A stretch of 64,000 bases of DNA from Tectiglobus sp965247245 (GTDB lineage: Bacteria; Pseudomonadota; Alphaproteobacteria; Rhizobiales; Hyphomicrobiaceae): positions 1 to 64,000 of the forward strand of contig CBDFGV010000003.1 of the NCBI GenBank assembly GCA_965247245.1. The letters are read 5' to 3'. The notes beneath the pieces were generated by a model. That model ran no database searches. It was not told the origin of the DNA and worked only from the letters and a program-made list of their open reading frames with translations. Positions 8,582-16,908 of the stretch are shown here, in pieces; the stretch's first letter is position 1, and every line of letters begins with the position of its first letter. The position numbers were made by a program, and so were the translations under genes.

Positions 8582-9564
8582 GCCGACCTTGCACCCCAGA
8601 CCTCGCCAAGAAAGCGCAACCAGTTCTCTCCGAGCACGCGCCGGATCTTCGTTTCACTCCATCCGGCGCGCTCCATGGCGGGTATGAAATTGCGAAAGTC
8701 GCCCAGCGTTTCTAATCCTTTCGGCATGCTTGGGACCTTGGTATGTGGTGTCGCTGTTGAGCGGCCTTTGCCCTTGTCCGCTGAAAGATAGCCGAAGAAC
8801 GCGACGTCTTGATCTTGAACCCAGTCAGTTCCGATGCCCACGCTCTCTTCCCCGATGAGATTAATCACGTAGTCCATGCCCGCAACGCAATCATCTAACG
8901 TGCTCTCTTCGCCCTTTGGCAGGAACGGGGTGTAGCTTGCAAATCCGACAAAACCACCGGCGGCACCGATTGTCTTGAGCTGCTCATCAGTCTTATTGCG
9001 CGCATGCTGTTTCAGCATAGGGCAGCAATGCGTATAGGCGACCGGAACTTTTGAGTGCTTGATCGCGTCATCACTCGTCTTGGCGCCAACATGGGAGAGA
9101 TCCACTAGAATGCCAAGGCGATTCATCTCTTCGATAACGTGGCGTCCGAAGTCGCTCAACCCGCCATCGTGGCTCTCCCAACAGCCGGAACCAACCAGGT
9201 TCTGGCTGTTGTAGGTTAGCTGCATGATACGCACACCAAGATCGCGAAACAGCACAAGATTGTCGACGTCATTGTTGATCCCGCTGGTGTTCTGCCAGCC
9301 GAGAATGATACCAACCCGACCTTCGGTCTTGGCGCGGCGGATGTCATCAACGCTATGCACCTGGAGGATCAGATCGCTGTGTTGATCGAACCAGTGTTTC
9401 CATTGCGCAATATTGGCCATGGTCGCCTGGAAGTCATGCCAAACGGAGCACGTGCAGTTCGCTGCGGTTATGCCGCCCTTGCGCATGTCCTCGAATATGG
9501 CGCGGGAAAATCGCGATATCACAAGCCCATCGATCAAAATGGCATCATCGTAAGCTGCGGACAT
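8578..9564 (-). CDS. Membrane dipeptidase (M19) family protein, altered metal site
   Basis: A 328-residue protein of the renal-dipeptidase (M19) family, with recognisable blocks GGLSDFGR, EMNRLGILVDLSH and the GTDW segment near the C terminus. His158 (VDLSH) and His179 (YTHC) match the second-zinc ligands. The N-terminal HxD pair is absent (DGLVIS at 12-17) and the bridging Glu is Gln91 (GWQNTS), so the standard binuclear site cannot form. Start chosen at ATG 9564 because the family homology begins there; an in-frame start at 9636 would add an unmatched tail. First gene of the four-gene minus-strand operon. Confidence 0.85.
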   Translation of the reverse strand: MSAAYDDAILIDGLVISRFSRAIFEDMRKGGITAANCTCSVWHDFQATMANIAQWKHWFDQHSDLILQVHSVDDIRRAKTEGRVGIILGWQNTSGINNDVDNLVLFRDLGVRIMQLTYNSQNLVGSGCWESHDGGLSDFGRHVIEEMNRLGILVDLSHVGAKTSDDAIKHSKVPVAYTHCCPMLKQHARNKTDEQLKTIGAAGGFVGFASYTPFLPKGEESTLDDCVAGMDYVINLIGEESVGIGTDWVQDQDVAFFGYLSADKGKGRSTATPHTKVPSMPKGLETLGDFRNFIPAMERAGWSETKIRRVLGENWLRFLGEVWGARSA

Positions 9565-9757
9565 GGCTGGTCTCTGAAACGGTGTTAGGAGGGGAGTCTT
9601 CAGGATCGTCGTGGGCTTACCTTGCCACAGCAGCAATCCATCACACCAGCGATTGGATCATGAAATCTCGTGCGGGATGAGCCATTGCCCGGCCTTGCAA
9701 TTAGTGATTTCCTCAGGCTCGACCAATCGAGATCACAGCGTCCGGAGGGAATGTCTC

Positions 9758-11131
9758 ATGTCACAACTGCCGAACAGCCTGCGTGCACTCGACCAAGCGA
9801 GTCTCGTTCACCCGCAGTCCAATCTCCGTCACTTCGTTGAGAATGGTCCAACGATCATGACGCGGGGCGAAGGCATTTTTGTCTACGATGACGAGGGCAA
9901 CGAGTATCTTGAGGCGGCTGCCGGACTCTGGTGCGCGTCTCTGGGCTTCGGGGTCGAGCGCCTTGCCAAAGTTGCCTACGATCAGATGTGCAAGGTCGGA
10001 TACTACCATATCTATCGGGACGCTTCGAACGAAACAGCCATCGAACTCGCCGCCAAGCTTCTCGAGATCGCTCCGGTGCCGATGTCGAAAGTGTTCTTCC
10101 AGTGCTCGGGGTCAGAAGCCAATGACACAGCAGTCAAAGTTGTCTGGTACTATTGGCACGCCCAGGGCAAACCCGAACGCCTGAAGATCATCGGTCGAAA
10201 GATGGGATATCACGGCTCTACTTGCACATCGTCAAGCATCTCCGGCAAACCCGACATGCATCAGGAGAGCGGGCTGCCCTTTGACCGTTTCCATCACACT
10301 GAGTTTCCAAACTACTACCGTAATCAGATCGATGGTGAGACGGAAGAAGAATTCTCGACGCGCATGGCGGAAGCTCTTGAAAGCCTGATCCTGAAAGAAG
10401 GGCCGGAGACCGTTGCTGCATTCTGGGCCGAACCGGTGATGGGCGCCGGTGGTGCGGTTCTCCCGCCTGAGGGTTACTTTGAGAAGATCCAAGCTGTCTT
10501 GAAGAAGTATGACATCCTCTTCGTCGCGGATGAGGTGATTTGTGGTTTTGGTCGCACAGGAAATATGTGGGGTTCGCAAACCTACAACCTTCAACCGGAC
10601 ATGATCACCTGCGCCAAGGCGTTGTCTGCTGGGCTGCAGCCGATATCTGCCTTGTTGATGAACGAGCGAATTTTTCAGGCTTTGATGTTGCAGAGTGACA
10701 AAGTTGGTCACCTCGCGCACGGCTACACGTATGCCGGCCATCCGGTGACAACAGCTGTCGCTCTGGAAACACTGAAGATCTACGACGAGATGGATGTTGT
10801 TGGGCACATCAAAAGTGTCGAGCCGACATTCGTTTCTGAGATGAAGTCCCTTGAAGATCATCCATTGATTGGTGAGTTCCGCGGTGTCGGTTTGATTGGA
10901 GCGCTCGAGGTGGTGAAGAACAAGGAAACGCGCGAGCTGTTCCCTGCCGAAGTTGATGTCATGGGGACGCTGGGTGCGAACGCGCGCAAGCACGGTCTGA
11001 TCTTGCGCCTCGTTGGCAATCGCATTGCTTTTTCACCACCGCAAATCATCACATCAGATCAACTCACCGAACTGGCACGCCGCCTCAAAGCGGCATTGGA
11101 TGACACTTGGTCCACAGTTGCACCGCACTGA
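9758..11131 (+). CDS. Class III (omega) aminotransferase
   Basis: A 457-residue PLP enzyme of the class III family, nearest to putrescine-, beta-alanine- or taurine-pyruvate aminotransferases. Motifs include CSGSEAND, MGYHGST, FVADEVICGFGRTG with PLP-binding Asp258, and Lys287 in CAKALSAG as the Schiff-base residue. ATG at 9758 is preceded by GGAGGG about 9 bases upstream, which decides it over the out-of-frame ATG at 9751. It likely converts a primary amine group to an aldehyde or keto group. It heads a plus-strand group with the sulfatase, hyuAB and the flavin enzyme. Confidence 0.92.
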   Translation: MSQLPNSLRALDQASLVHPQSNLRHFVENGPTIMTRGEGIFVYDDEGNEYLEAAAGLWCASLGFGVERLAKVAYDQMCKVGYYHIYRDASNETAIELAAKLLEIAPVPMSKVFFQCSGSEANDTAVKVVWYYWHAQGKPERLKIIGRKMGYHGSTCTSSSISGKPDMHQESGLPFDRFHHTEFPNYYRNQIDGETEEEFSTRMAEALESLILKEGPETVAAFWAEPVMGAGGAVLPPEGYFEKIQAVLKKYDILFVADEVICGFGRTGNMWGSQTYNLQPDMITCAKALSAGLQPISALLMNERIFQALMLQSDKVGHLAHGYTYAGHPVTTAVALETLKIYDEMDVVGHIKSVEPTFVSEMKSLEDHPLIGEFRGVGLIGALEVVKNKETRELFPAEVDVMGTLGANARKHGLILRLVGNRIAFSPPQIITSDQLTELARRLKAALDDTWSTVAPH

Positions 11132-11175
11132 TCGCGGACGTCGCGGGCAATCGATCAAGCCATTAGGATAAGCGA

Positions 11176-12702
11176 ATGGGACGCAAGGTACTCCTGATCA
11201 CCACGGACCAGCAACGCTATGATGGTCTTGGGTGCAATGGCGGTGAGTTTGCTAGCACGCCAAACATCAACCGACTGGCACAAGCCGGTATCAACTATCG
11301 CCAGGCGCGCAACCAGTGCGCCGTCTGCATGCCGGCCCGTTGCACAATTCTTACCGGTCAGTACGTGCGCATGCACGGCGTAACATCGAACGGTATCCCT
11401 TTGCCGTCTGACCATCCAAGCGTTGCACATGAGCTCAAGAAAAGTGGCTACGCAACAGCACTCATCGGCAAGGCCCATTTCGAACCGCACGCGAGCAAGA
11501 ACTTCTTCGAAAACGTCGCCGCTGGCCAGGACTGCTTTGGCCCGCACCGCGGCTTCGACCGAATGGAGCTCAGCGGGCACACTGGCCGTGCTGGGCGATC
11601 GCTATTTCACTATCCGAAATGGCTGGCAGAGGCTCATCCTTCCGCAGTCGCAGGCTTTCACGAGTATACACGGGATGGACAACCTAGTGCGCTCGGTGGC
11701 GGCGATAGTGGCGCGCCGCAGGTCGCGAACAATCCGATTGACATTGAGCACTATCATACCCACTGGACAGCCCAAAGGACCATCGACTGGCTCAGCGAGC
11801 GCGATGATGATGAGGACTGGTTCTGCTGGATGAGCTTTCCGGATCCGCACCATCCCTGGGATGTGCCGAACGCCGCGAAGTCGCGCTTTGATTGGCGTGA
11901 TTTGCCTTTGCCACCTGGCTATCCTGGCAGTCGGGACGCGTGTGAAGATGTACTCAAGTCGAAACCCTGGCATTGGCTGGCCTGGTACAGAGGGGAGGCG
12001 CGCCTGAACTTTGAAGTTCCCCCCGATTACGTTCCGGCGGAAACCACCGCCGATCACATTCGCGAGGTCAACGCCGTCGTGCACGCCAAAAATGAACTGA
12101 TTGACGAGGCTATCGGTCTGGTCTGGGATTTCGTGCAGCAGCGTCAGTGGGATGCGGATACAGACATCTTCTACACAACTGACCATGGCGAGTTGCAGGG
12201 CGACTTCGGGATGTTGTTCAAGGGGCCGTACCATGTCGATGCATTGACCCACGTGCCGTTGATCTGGAGACCCGCACCCAGTGCCAATATCGCGTGCGCT
12301 GAAGTCAGCACGCCTGTTGGACATGTCGATATTGCACCAACGATCATGCAGGCAGTTGGCCTCGATGTCCCGGAATGGATGCAGGGCCAGATCCTACCGA
12401 CAACGCCGCGGAGCAAAGCGCGTGACTGGATCACGACCGAGTGGATCGACAGCTATGACGGCAATGACATCGTGATGCAGTCAATGGCCAATGAGGACTA
12501 CCTGGTGACGTCCTATGGGGCCACCAACCGGTACGATGGAACTGAAGGCGAGTTCTACCGCATCAACGATGATCCGCATCAATGGCGCAATCTATGGAGC
12601 GAACCAGAACATCAATCATTGCGCGATGAACTCGTCGCAGAGCTGCAGACAAACTTGCCACAGGGGCGATCCATGCCGCGGGACAAGATTGCGCCGGTCT
12701 GA
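11176..12702 (+). CDS. Sulfatase family hydrolase
   Basis: A 508-residue member of the formylglycine-dependent sulfatase/phosphonate monoester hydrolase family. The activation motif is Cys51-Met-Pro-Ala-Arg55 followed by TILTG, so Cys51 should be converted to formylglycine. Asp11 near the N terminus and the later TTDHGE block supply metal ligands. There is no signal peptide, so it is cytoplasmic, unlike most arylsulfatases; choline-sulfatase-like or phosphonate/phosphodiester hydrolysis are the alternatives. AGGA lies 8 bases before the ATG. It lies 44 bases after the aminotransferase and 52 before hyuA. Confidence 0.9.
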   Translation: MGRKVLLITTDQQRYDGLGCNGGEFASTPNINRLAQAGINYRQARNQCAVCMPARCTILTGQYVRMHGVTSNGIPLPSDHPSVAHELKKSGYATALIGKAHFEPHASKNFFENVAAGQDCFGPHRGFDRMELSGHTGRAGRSLFHYPKWLAEAHPSAVAGFHEYTRDGQPSALGGGDSGAPQVANNPIDIEHYHTHWTAQRTIDWLSERDDDEDWFCWMSFPDPHHPWDVPNAAKSRFDWRDLPLPPGYPGSRDACEDVLKSKPWHWLAWYRGEARLNFEVPPDYVPAETTADHIREVNAVVHAKNELIDEAIGLVWDFVQQRQWDADTDIFYTTDHGELQGDFGMLFKGPYHVDALTHVPLIWRPAPSANIACAEVSTPVGHVDIAPTIMQAVGLDVPEWMQGQILPTTPRSKARDWITTEWIDSYDGNDIVMQSMANEDYLVTSYGATNRYDGTEGEFYRINDDPHQWRNLWSEPEHQSLRDELVAELQTNLPQGRSMPRDKIAPV

Positions 12703-12754
12703 TTAATCATCGCCTGATGTATCCAATTTCTTCGAACGTAAAGGAACGAGAATT

Positions 12755-14770
12755 TTGTTGTGGCTAGGTATCGATGTAGGGGGGACATTCACAGACCTCG
12801 TCATCTACGAACCAGAGAGCAAGAAGCTCTCTCTCGGTAAAGTTCCCTCAACACCTGATGACCAATCGCGTGGCATTATTGATGGCATCAAGTCGCTTGG
12901 CATTGAGCCCGGCGCACTAAAACGAGTGGCCCATGGCTCCACGGTTGCAACCAACACTGCTTTGGAGCATTCCGGCGCGGACATTGCCGTTCTGGTCACG
13001 GAGGGGCATCGCGACATCCTGATTACTGGGCGCGGCAATCGCACGTTGATGTACAACATTAAGGCGACGGCGCCAGAGCCGATTGTGCCGCGTGACCGCT
13101 GTCACCAAATCCCTGAGCGCCTCGATGTGAATGGAGACATCGTTGCTCAATTAGACGAGACGGCCGTGCAGTCAGCCGCAAAAGCATTAGCAGCCAACGG
13201 CTGTGAAGCTGTCGCAATCTGCTTCCTCCACTCCTATGCCAACGCTGCACACGAAGAACGCACTGCAGAGATTGTGCGAGCGGCATTACCTGATGCCATC
13301 GTGACCACGTCTTCCGAAGTCCTACCTGAATATCGCGAACATGAGCGCTTCTCGACAACTGCATTGAGTGCCTATGTGGCGCCGCGTATGCGCCGTTACT
13401 TGGCAAGTCTTCGTGAGCGCTTGCGCGATATAGGATGTCAGGCGGATGTTGCGATTATGACATCGAGTGGCGGGACGCTTCCGGACTACCAGATTGAGCG
13501 GCTTCCGGTTCTGTCCATGTTGTCAGGTCCGGCGGCTGGTGTCATTGCGGCCCAGCACATAGGACATGCAGTAGGATTTCCAAACCTCATCACTTGCGAC
13601 ATGGGCGGAACTTCGACCGATGTTTGTCTGATGCGCGATGGCAAGTTCACAATGACCGGGGGCGGCAAAGTCGGCGCCTTTCCGGTTAAAGTGCAACAGG
13701 TCGATATTAATACGGTTGGCGCTGGTGGCGGCAGTATAGCGTCGTACGATAATGGCCAGATCTTACGTGTCGGACCGCGCTCCGCAGGCGCAGTTCCAGG
13801 GCCTGCATGCTACGGCCGCGGTGGGGAAGAACCAACGGTTACGGATGCAAATCTCACTCTGGGTCGACTAGCAGCCAAATCCTCCGCCGGGGGTGGCCTG
13901 GAACTTGATGAAGAGTTGGCCGCTGCAGCAGTGGACCGGCTCGCCGGTGAAGTGGCCCTTGAGCGCCACGCCATGGCTGAGGGTATCGTTCGCATCGCGG
14001 TCGTGAATATGACTGCGGCGATCAAGGAGATATCGGTTATGCGTGGGCTCGATCCGCGCGACTTCGTCCTGATGGCGTATGGTGGTGCCGGCCCTCTTCA
14101 TGCCACGGCTATTGCCGAAGAGCTTGGCATGTCCACTGTTCTTATTCCGCCCATGCCGGCGAACTTCTCTGCGTTCGGTCTGCTCGTTGCCGACGTGCGC
14201 CGAGATTTCGTTCGCACCCGAGTGTCCCAGACTGCCAGCACGTCCGCTCAAGAGATCAAGAGCATGTTTGGGGAGTTAACCGAAGCAGGACGAGCTGAAC
14301 TTGCAGAAGCCGGCTTCGGTCCTGACGCAACGCGTCTCGAAGCCAACCTAGACATGCGTTACATCGGACAGGCGTTCGAACTCAGCGTGCCGGTCGACCT
14401 CAATGACCCGCAGCCGGGTCAGATCGACGAAGCGTTCCGCAATGTCTACTCTGCACGCTACGGCTCAGCACCAGCAGGCGGCAGCGAAATCGTGAGCTAT
14501 CGGCTCGCGGCGTGGGGCCTGACAGACAAGCCTGAACTTTCGCATGTCACGGCAGAGGCCAGCGGCCAAAGTCAGGTGGCAACGCGTAACTGTGTGTTCG
14601 ACGGCGCCAATCACGACACGCCTGTTCACCGTCGTGACGCCTTGTCGGATGACGTCGCTATTGCAGGGCCGGCAATCATCGAAGAGCCAAGCACCGCGAC
14701 GATCGTTCCCCCAGGGTGGAACGCGCGAACGGTGGAGTTTGGTTGCCTGATCCTGGAGCGCAAAGCATGA
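12755..14770 (+). CDS. hyuA: Hydantoinase/oxoprolinase subunit A (HyuA)
   Basis: A 671-residue ATP-dependent hydantoinase/5-oxoprolinase A subunit with an actin-like ATPase fold: DVGGTFTDL at the N terminus, MGGTSTDV in the middle, then GAGGGS and YGGAGPLHA. The family hydrolyses or carboxylates ring lactams, hydantoins or ketones with ATP, together with HyuB. It starts with TTG at 12755, with AAGGA 9 bases upstream; a second TTG is the next codon. Its TGA overlaps the hyuB ATG. It belongs to the variant with GGTSTDV, shared with the pair at 31-35 kb and different from the pair at 48-52 kb. Confidence 0.93.
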   Translation: MLWLGIDVGGTFTDLVIYEPESKKLSLGKVPSTPDDQSRGIIDGIKSLGIEPGALKRVAHGSTVATNTALEHSGADIAVLVTEGHRDILITGRGNRTLMYNIKATAPEPIVPRDRCHQIPERLDVNGDIVAQLDETAVQSAAKALAANGCEAVAICFLHSYANAAHEERTAEIVRAALPDAIVTTSSEVLPEYREHERFSTTALSAYVAPRMRRYLASLRERLRDIGCQADVAIMTSSGGTLPDYQIERLPVLSMLSGPAAGVIAAQHIGHAVGFPNLITCDMGGTSTDVCLMRDGKFTMTGGGKVGAFPVKVQQVDINTVGAGGGSIASYDNGQILRVGPRSAGAVPGPACYGRGGEEPTVTDANLTLGRLAAKSSAGGGLELDEELAAAAVDRLAGEVALERHAMAEGIVRIAVVNMTAAIKEISVMRGLDPRDFVLMAYGGAGPLHATAIAEELGMSTVLIPPMPANFSAFGLLVADVRRDFVRTRVSQTASTSAQEIKSMFGELTEAGRAELAEAGFGPDATRLEANLDMRYIGQAFELSVPVDLNDPQPGQIDEAFRNVYSARYGSAPAGGSEIVSYRLAAWGLTDKPELSHVTAEASGQSQVATRNCVFDGANHDTPVHRRDALSDDVAIAGPAIIEEPSTATIVPPGWNARTVEFGCLILERKA

Positions 14771-16806
14771 CCGTCAAAGTCGATCCAATAACACTTGAGG
14801 TTCTGACCCAGGGTTTGATCTCCGTCGTTCGTGAGATGCGGGCGACAGTCATGCGCACGGCCAAGTCGGTCGCGATCTACGAGGCCAAGGACTTTTCTTG
14901 CGGTTTGTTCGCGCCAGACAGTCAGGTAGTTGCGCAGTCCGAAGACATTGGCAGTCACGTTGTTCCAATGCCCTGGACGGTACAATCAGCAATGGCCAAG
15001 CTAGGTGACGATCTGGCACCTGGCGACATCATCCTGGTGAACGACCCTTACGTCGGCGGTACACATCTGAACGACGTCACGATCATCTGCCCGGTGTTTC
15101 TCGATGACCGACTAATCTTCTTCCCGGCGGTTCGTGAGCACTGGCCGGATGTCGGGGGAATGGTGCCGGGCAGCATGTCCGGAAACGCCACCGAGATCTA
15201 TCAGGAAGGCATCCGTATTCCGCCAATCAAAATAATGGAACGCGGCAAGATGAATGATGCAGCATTAGAGTTGCTGCTTGCCAACATGCGCGTGCCGGAG
15301 GAAAGGATTGGCGATTTCTACGCCGGCATTGCAGCCTGTCACGTCGCAGAGACCCGCATCCGTGAATTGTGCGACCGCTATGGCGTCGACCAGATGCTAG
15401 AAGCCGTCCGCCAGGATTTGGACCGCGCCGAGACTCGCATGCGCGACTGCCTCAGTGCGCTGCCGGATGGGACATATTCTTACGAGGATTATCTCGAGAC
15501 CTATCCGCAAGGCGGCTTCGAACCACTCCTGCTGCCACTGACTCTCACTATTGCTGGTGATACTCTCAAAGCAGACTTCACCGGGGCATCTCCGCAGGTT
15601 CCGGTCCCTGTGAACTCTACGTTGGCCGTCACGGCGGCATCAGTCTTCATCGCGGTGAAGTCAATCTTCGATCCCGATGCACCGCTCAATCAGGGTTCTT
15701 TCCGGCCAATCGAAGTCGTTGCCCCTGAGGGTACAATCGTCAATGTCACGCGGCCTGCACCTGCCGGCTCCCATGGTGAGATCCGCAAACGCGTCATTGC
15801 AACGATGGTCGGCGCGCTGAGCCAGGTTGTGCCGGACAAGGTTGCCGGTGACCTCTGCCGAAGTTCATTCCACAATCTGCTCGGTGGGTATGACACGCGC
15901 GCTGGTCGCGAATGGGTCCACTATGAATGGTCGGGTGGCGGCAACGGCGGATTTGCCGAAGCTGACGGACCAAGTGCCATGGCCCCGTTCGACTGGGGCG
16001 ACCTCGTAACGGTGCAGCCGTCAGAGGTCATTGAATCGCGCTTCCCGCTTTTGGTCGAGGCGTCCGAGCTTGACACTGACTCCGGGGGGGCTGGGCGTTC
16101 GCGCGGTGGTTTGGCCATGCGCCGTCGCATCAAGTTGCGTGCACCTGACGCCAAGTACTCATTGCTGTCCGATGGCGCCATTGTCCCGGCGTTCGGTGTC
16201 CTCAGTGGCCATAGTGGCAAGCCTCTGTCCTCATGGGTGCAGTTCGAAGACGATCGTGAGCAGGCGTTTGCCACGCCTGGCAAGGTTGGCGGTCACGTGG
16301 TGGAGGAAGGTCAACGCGTTGTCCTGCGATCAGCGGGTGGTGGTGGTTACGGCAATCCGCTGGAACGACCAGCACAGGCAGTCGCCGAGGATTTCCGGCT
16401 CGGCTATATCTCGGCGTCGGCGCTTGCTGAGTCTTACGGCGTAGCATTAGATACAGCGGGCGAAGTTGATGTCGAAGCCACAGAAAACCTACGGCGGGAG
16501 CTGTCAGCCAAGAAATTGCGGCTGCAGCCGACCTCAGAGCCCGATAGCTATTGCCACACGACCGTGAGCAAACATCGCGTCTGTCGCCTTAATGAAGCCG
16601 ATGCAGAACGTATCAGCGCCGCAGACGGTGAGCTGGTGGAAATTGACTCAGGCAAAGCGGCGCCGCTGCGGGCATGGCTGGAGGTCTCATCTGAAGTTCA
16701 ATCAGGATCTCTGCCCATAGACGGGAGTGGTCTCAAAATGCTGCAAGCCAAAGACAACGAAACGCTGGAAGTTCGCAGGGTCGGAGTAGGTCGCCCTGTG
16801 CTGTAG
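14767..16806 (+). CDS. hyuB: Hydantoinase/oxoprolinase subunit B (HyuB), long form
   Basis: A 679-residue B subunit with NDPYVGGTHLNDV early, GGNGG and the GGGGYGNP glycine loop at about 541-548. It starts at ATG 14767 within the hyuA stop (ATGA), so the two are translationally coupled. Compared with the other two HyuB proteins here (529 and 549 residues) it has about 130 extra C-terminal residues: after a short helical link comes a block rich in beta strands, with HRVCRL, DGELVEID and RAWLEV. That tail looks like a separate small barrel domain. The substrate is unknown, but the neighbours suggest an N-containing ring. Confidence 0.92.
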   Translation: MTVKVDPITLEVLTQGLISVVREMRATVMRTAKSVAIYEAKDFSCGLFAPDSQVVAQSEDIGSHVVPMPWTVQSAMAKLGDDLAPGDIILVNDPYVGGTHLNDVTIICPVFLDDRLIFFPAVREHWPDVGGMVPGSMSGNATEIYQEGIRIPPIKIMERGKMNDAALELLLANMRVPEERIGDFYAGIAACHVAETRIRELCDRYGVDQMLEAVRQDLDRAETRMRDCLSALPDGTYSYEDYLETYPQGGFEPLLLPLTLTIAGDTLKADFTGASPQVPVPVNSTLAVTAASVFIAVKSIFDPDAPLNQGSFRPIEVVAPEGTIVNVTRPAPAGSHGEIRKRVIATMVGALSQVVPDKVAGDLCRSSFHNLLGGYDTRAGREWVHYEWSGGGNGGFAEADGPSAMAPFDWGDLVTVQPSEVIESRFPLLVEASELDTDSGGAGRSRGGLAMRRRIKLRAPDAKYSLLSDGAIVPAFGVLSGHSGKPLSSWVQFEDDREQAFATPGKVGGHVVEEGQRVVLRSAGGGGYGNPLERPAQAVAEDFRLGYISASALAESYGVALDTAGEVDVEATENLRRELSAKKLRLQPTSEPDSYCHTTVSKHRVCRLNEADAERISAADGELVEIDSGKAAPLRAWLEVSSEVQSGSLPIDGSGLKMLQAKDNETLEVRRVGVGRPVL

Positions 16807-16908
16807 CCATCAACCAAACTCGTGCTTGCGGCATCAGCTTGCAGCCGAAGGTGAGGTCGTGTCAGGATTGCATGATAATCACATCTAACCATTCTCACTT
16901 GGCGTGCC

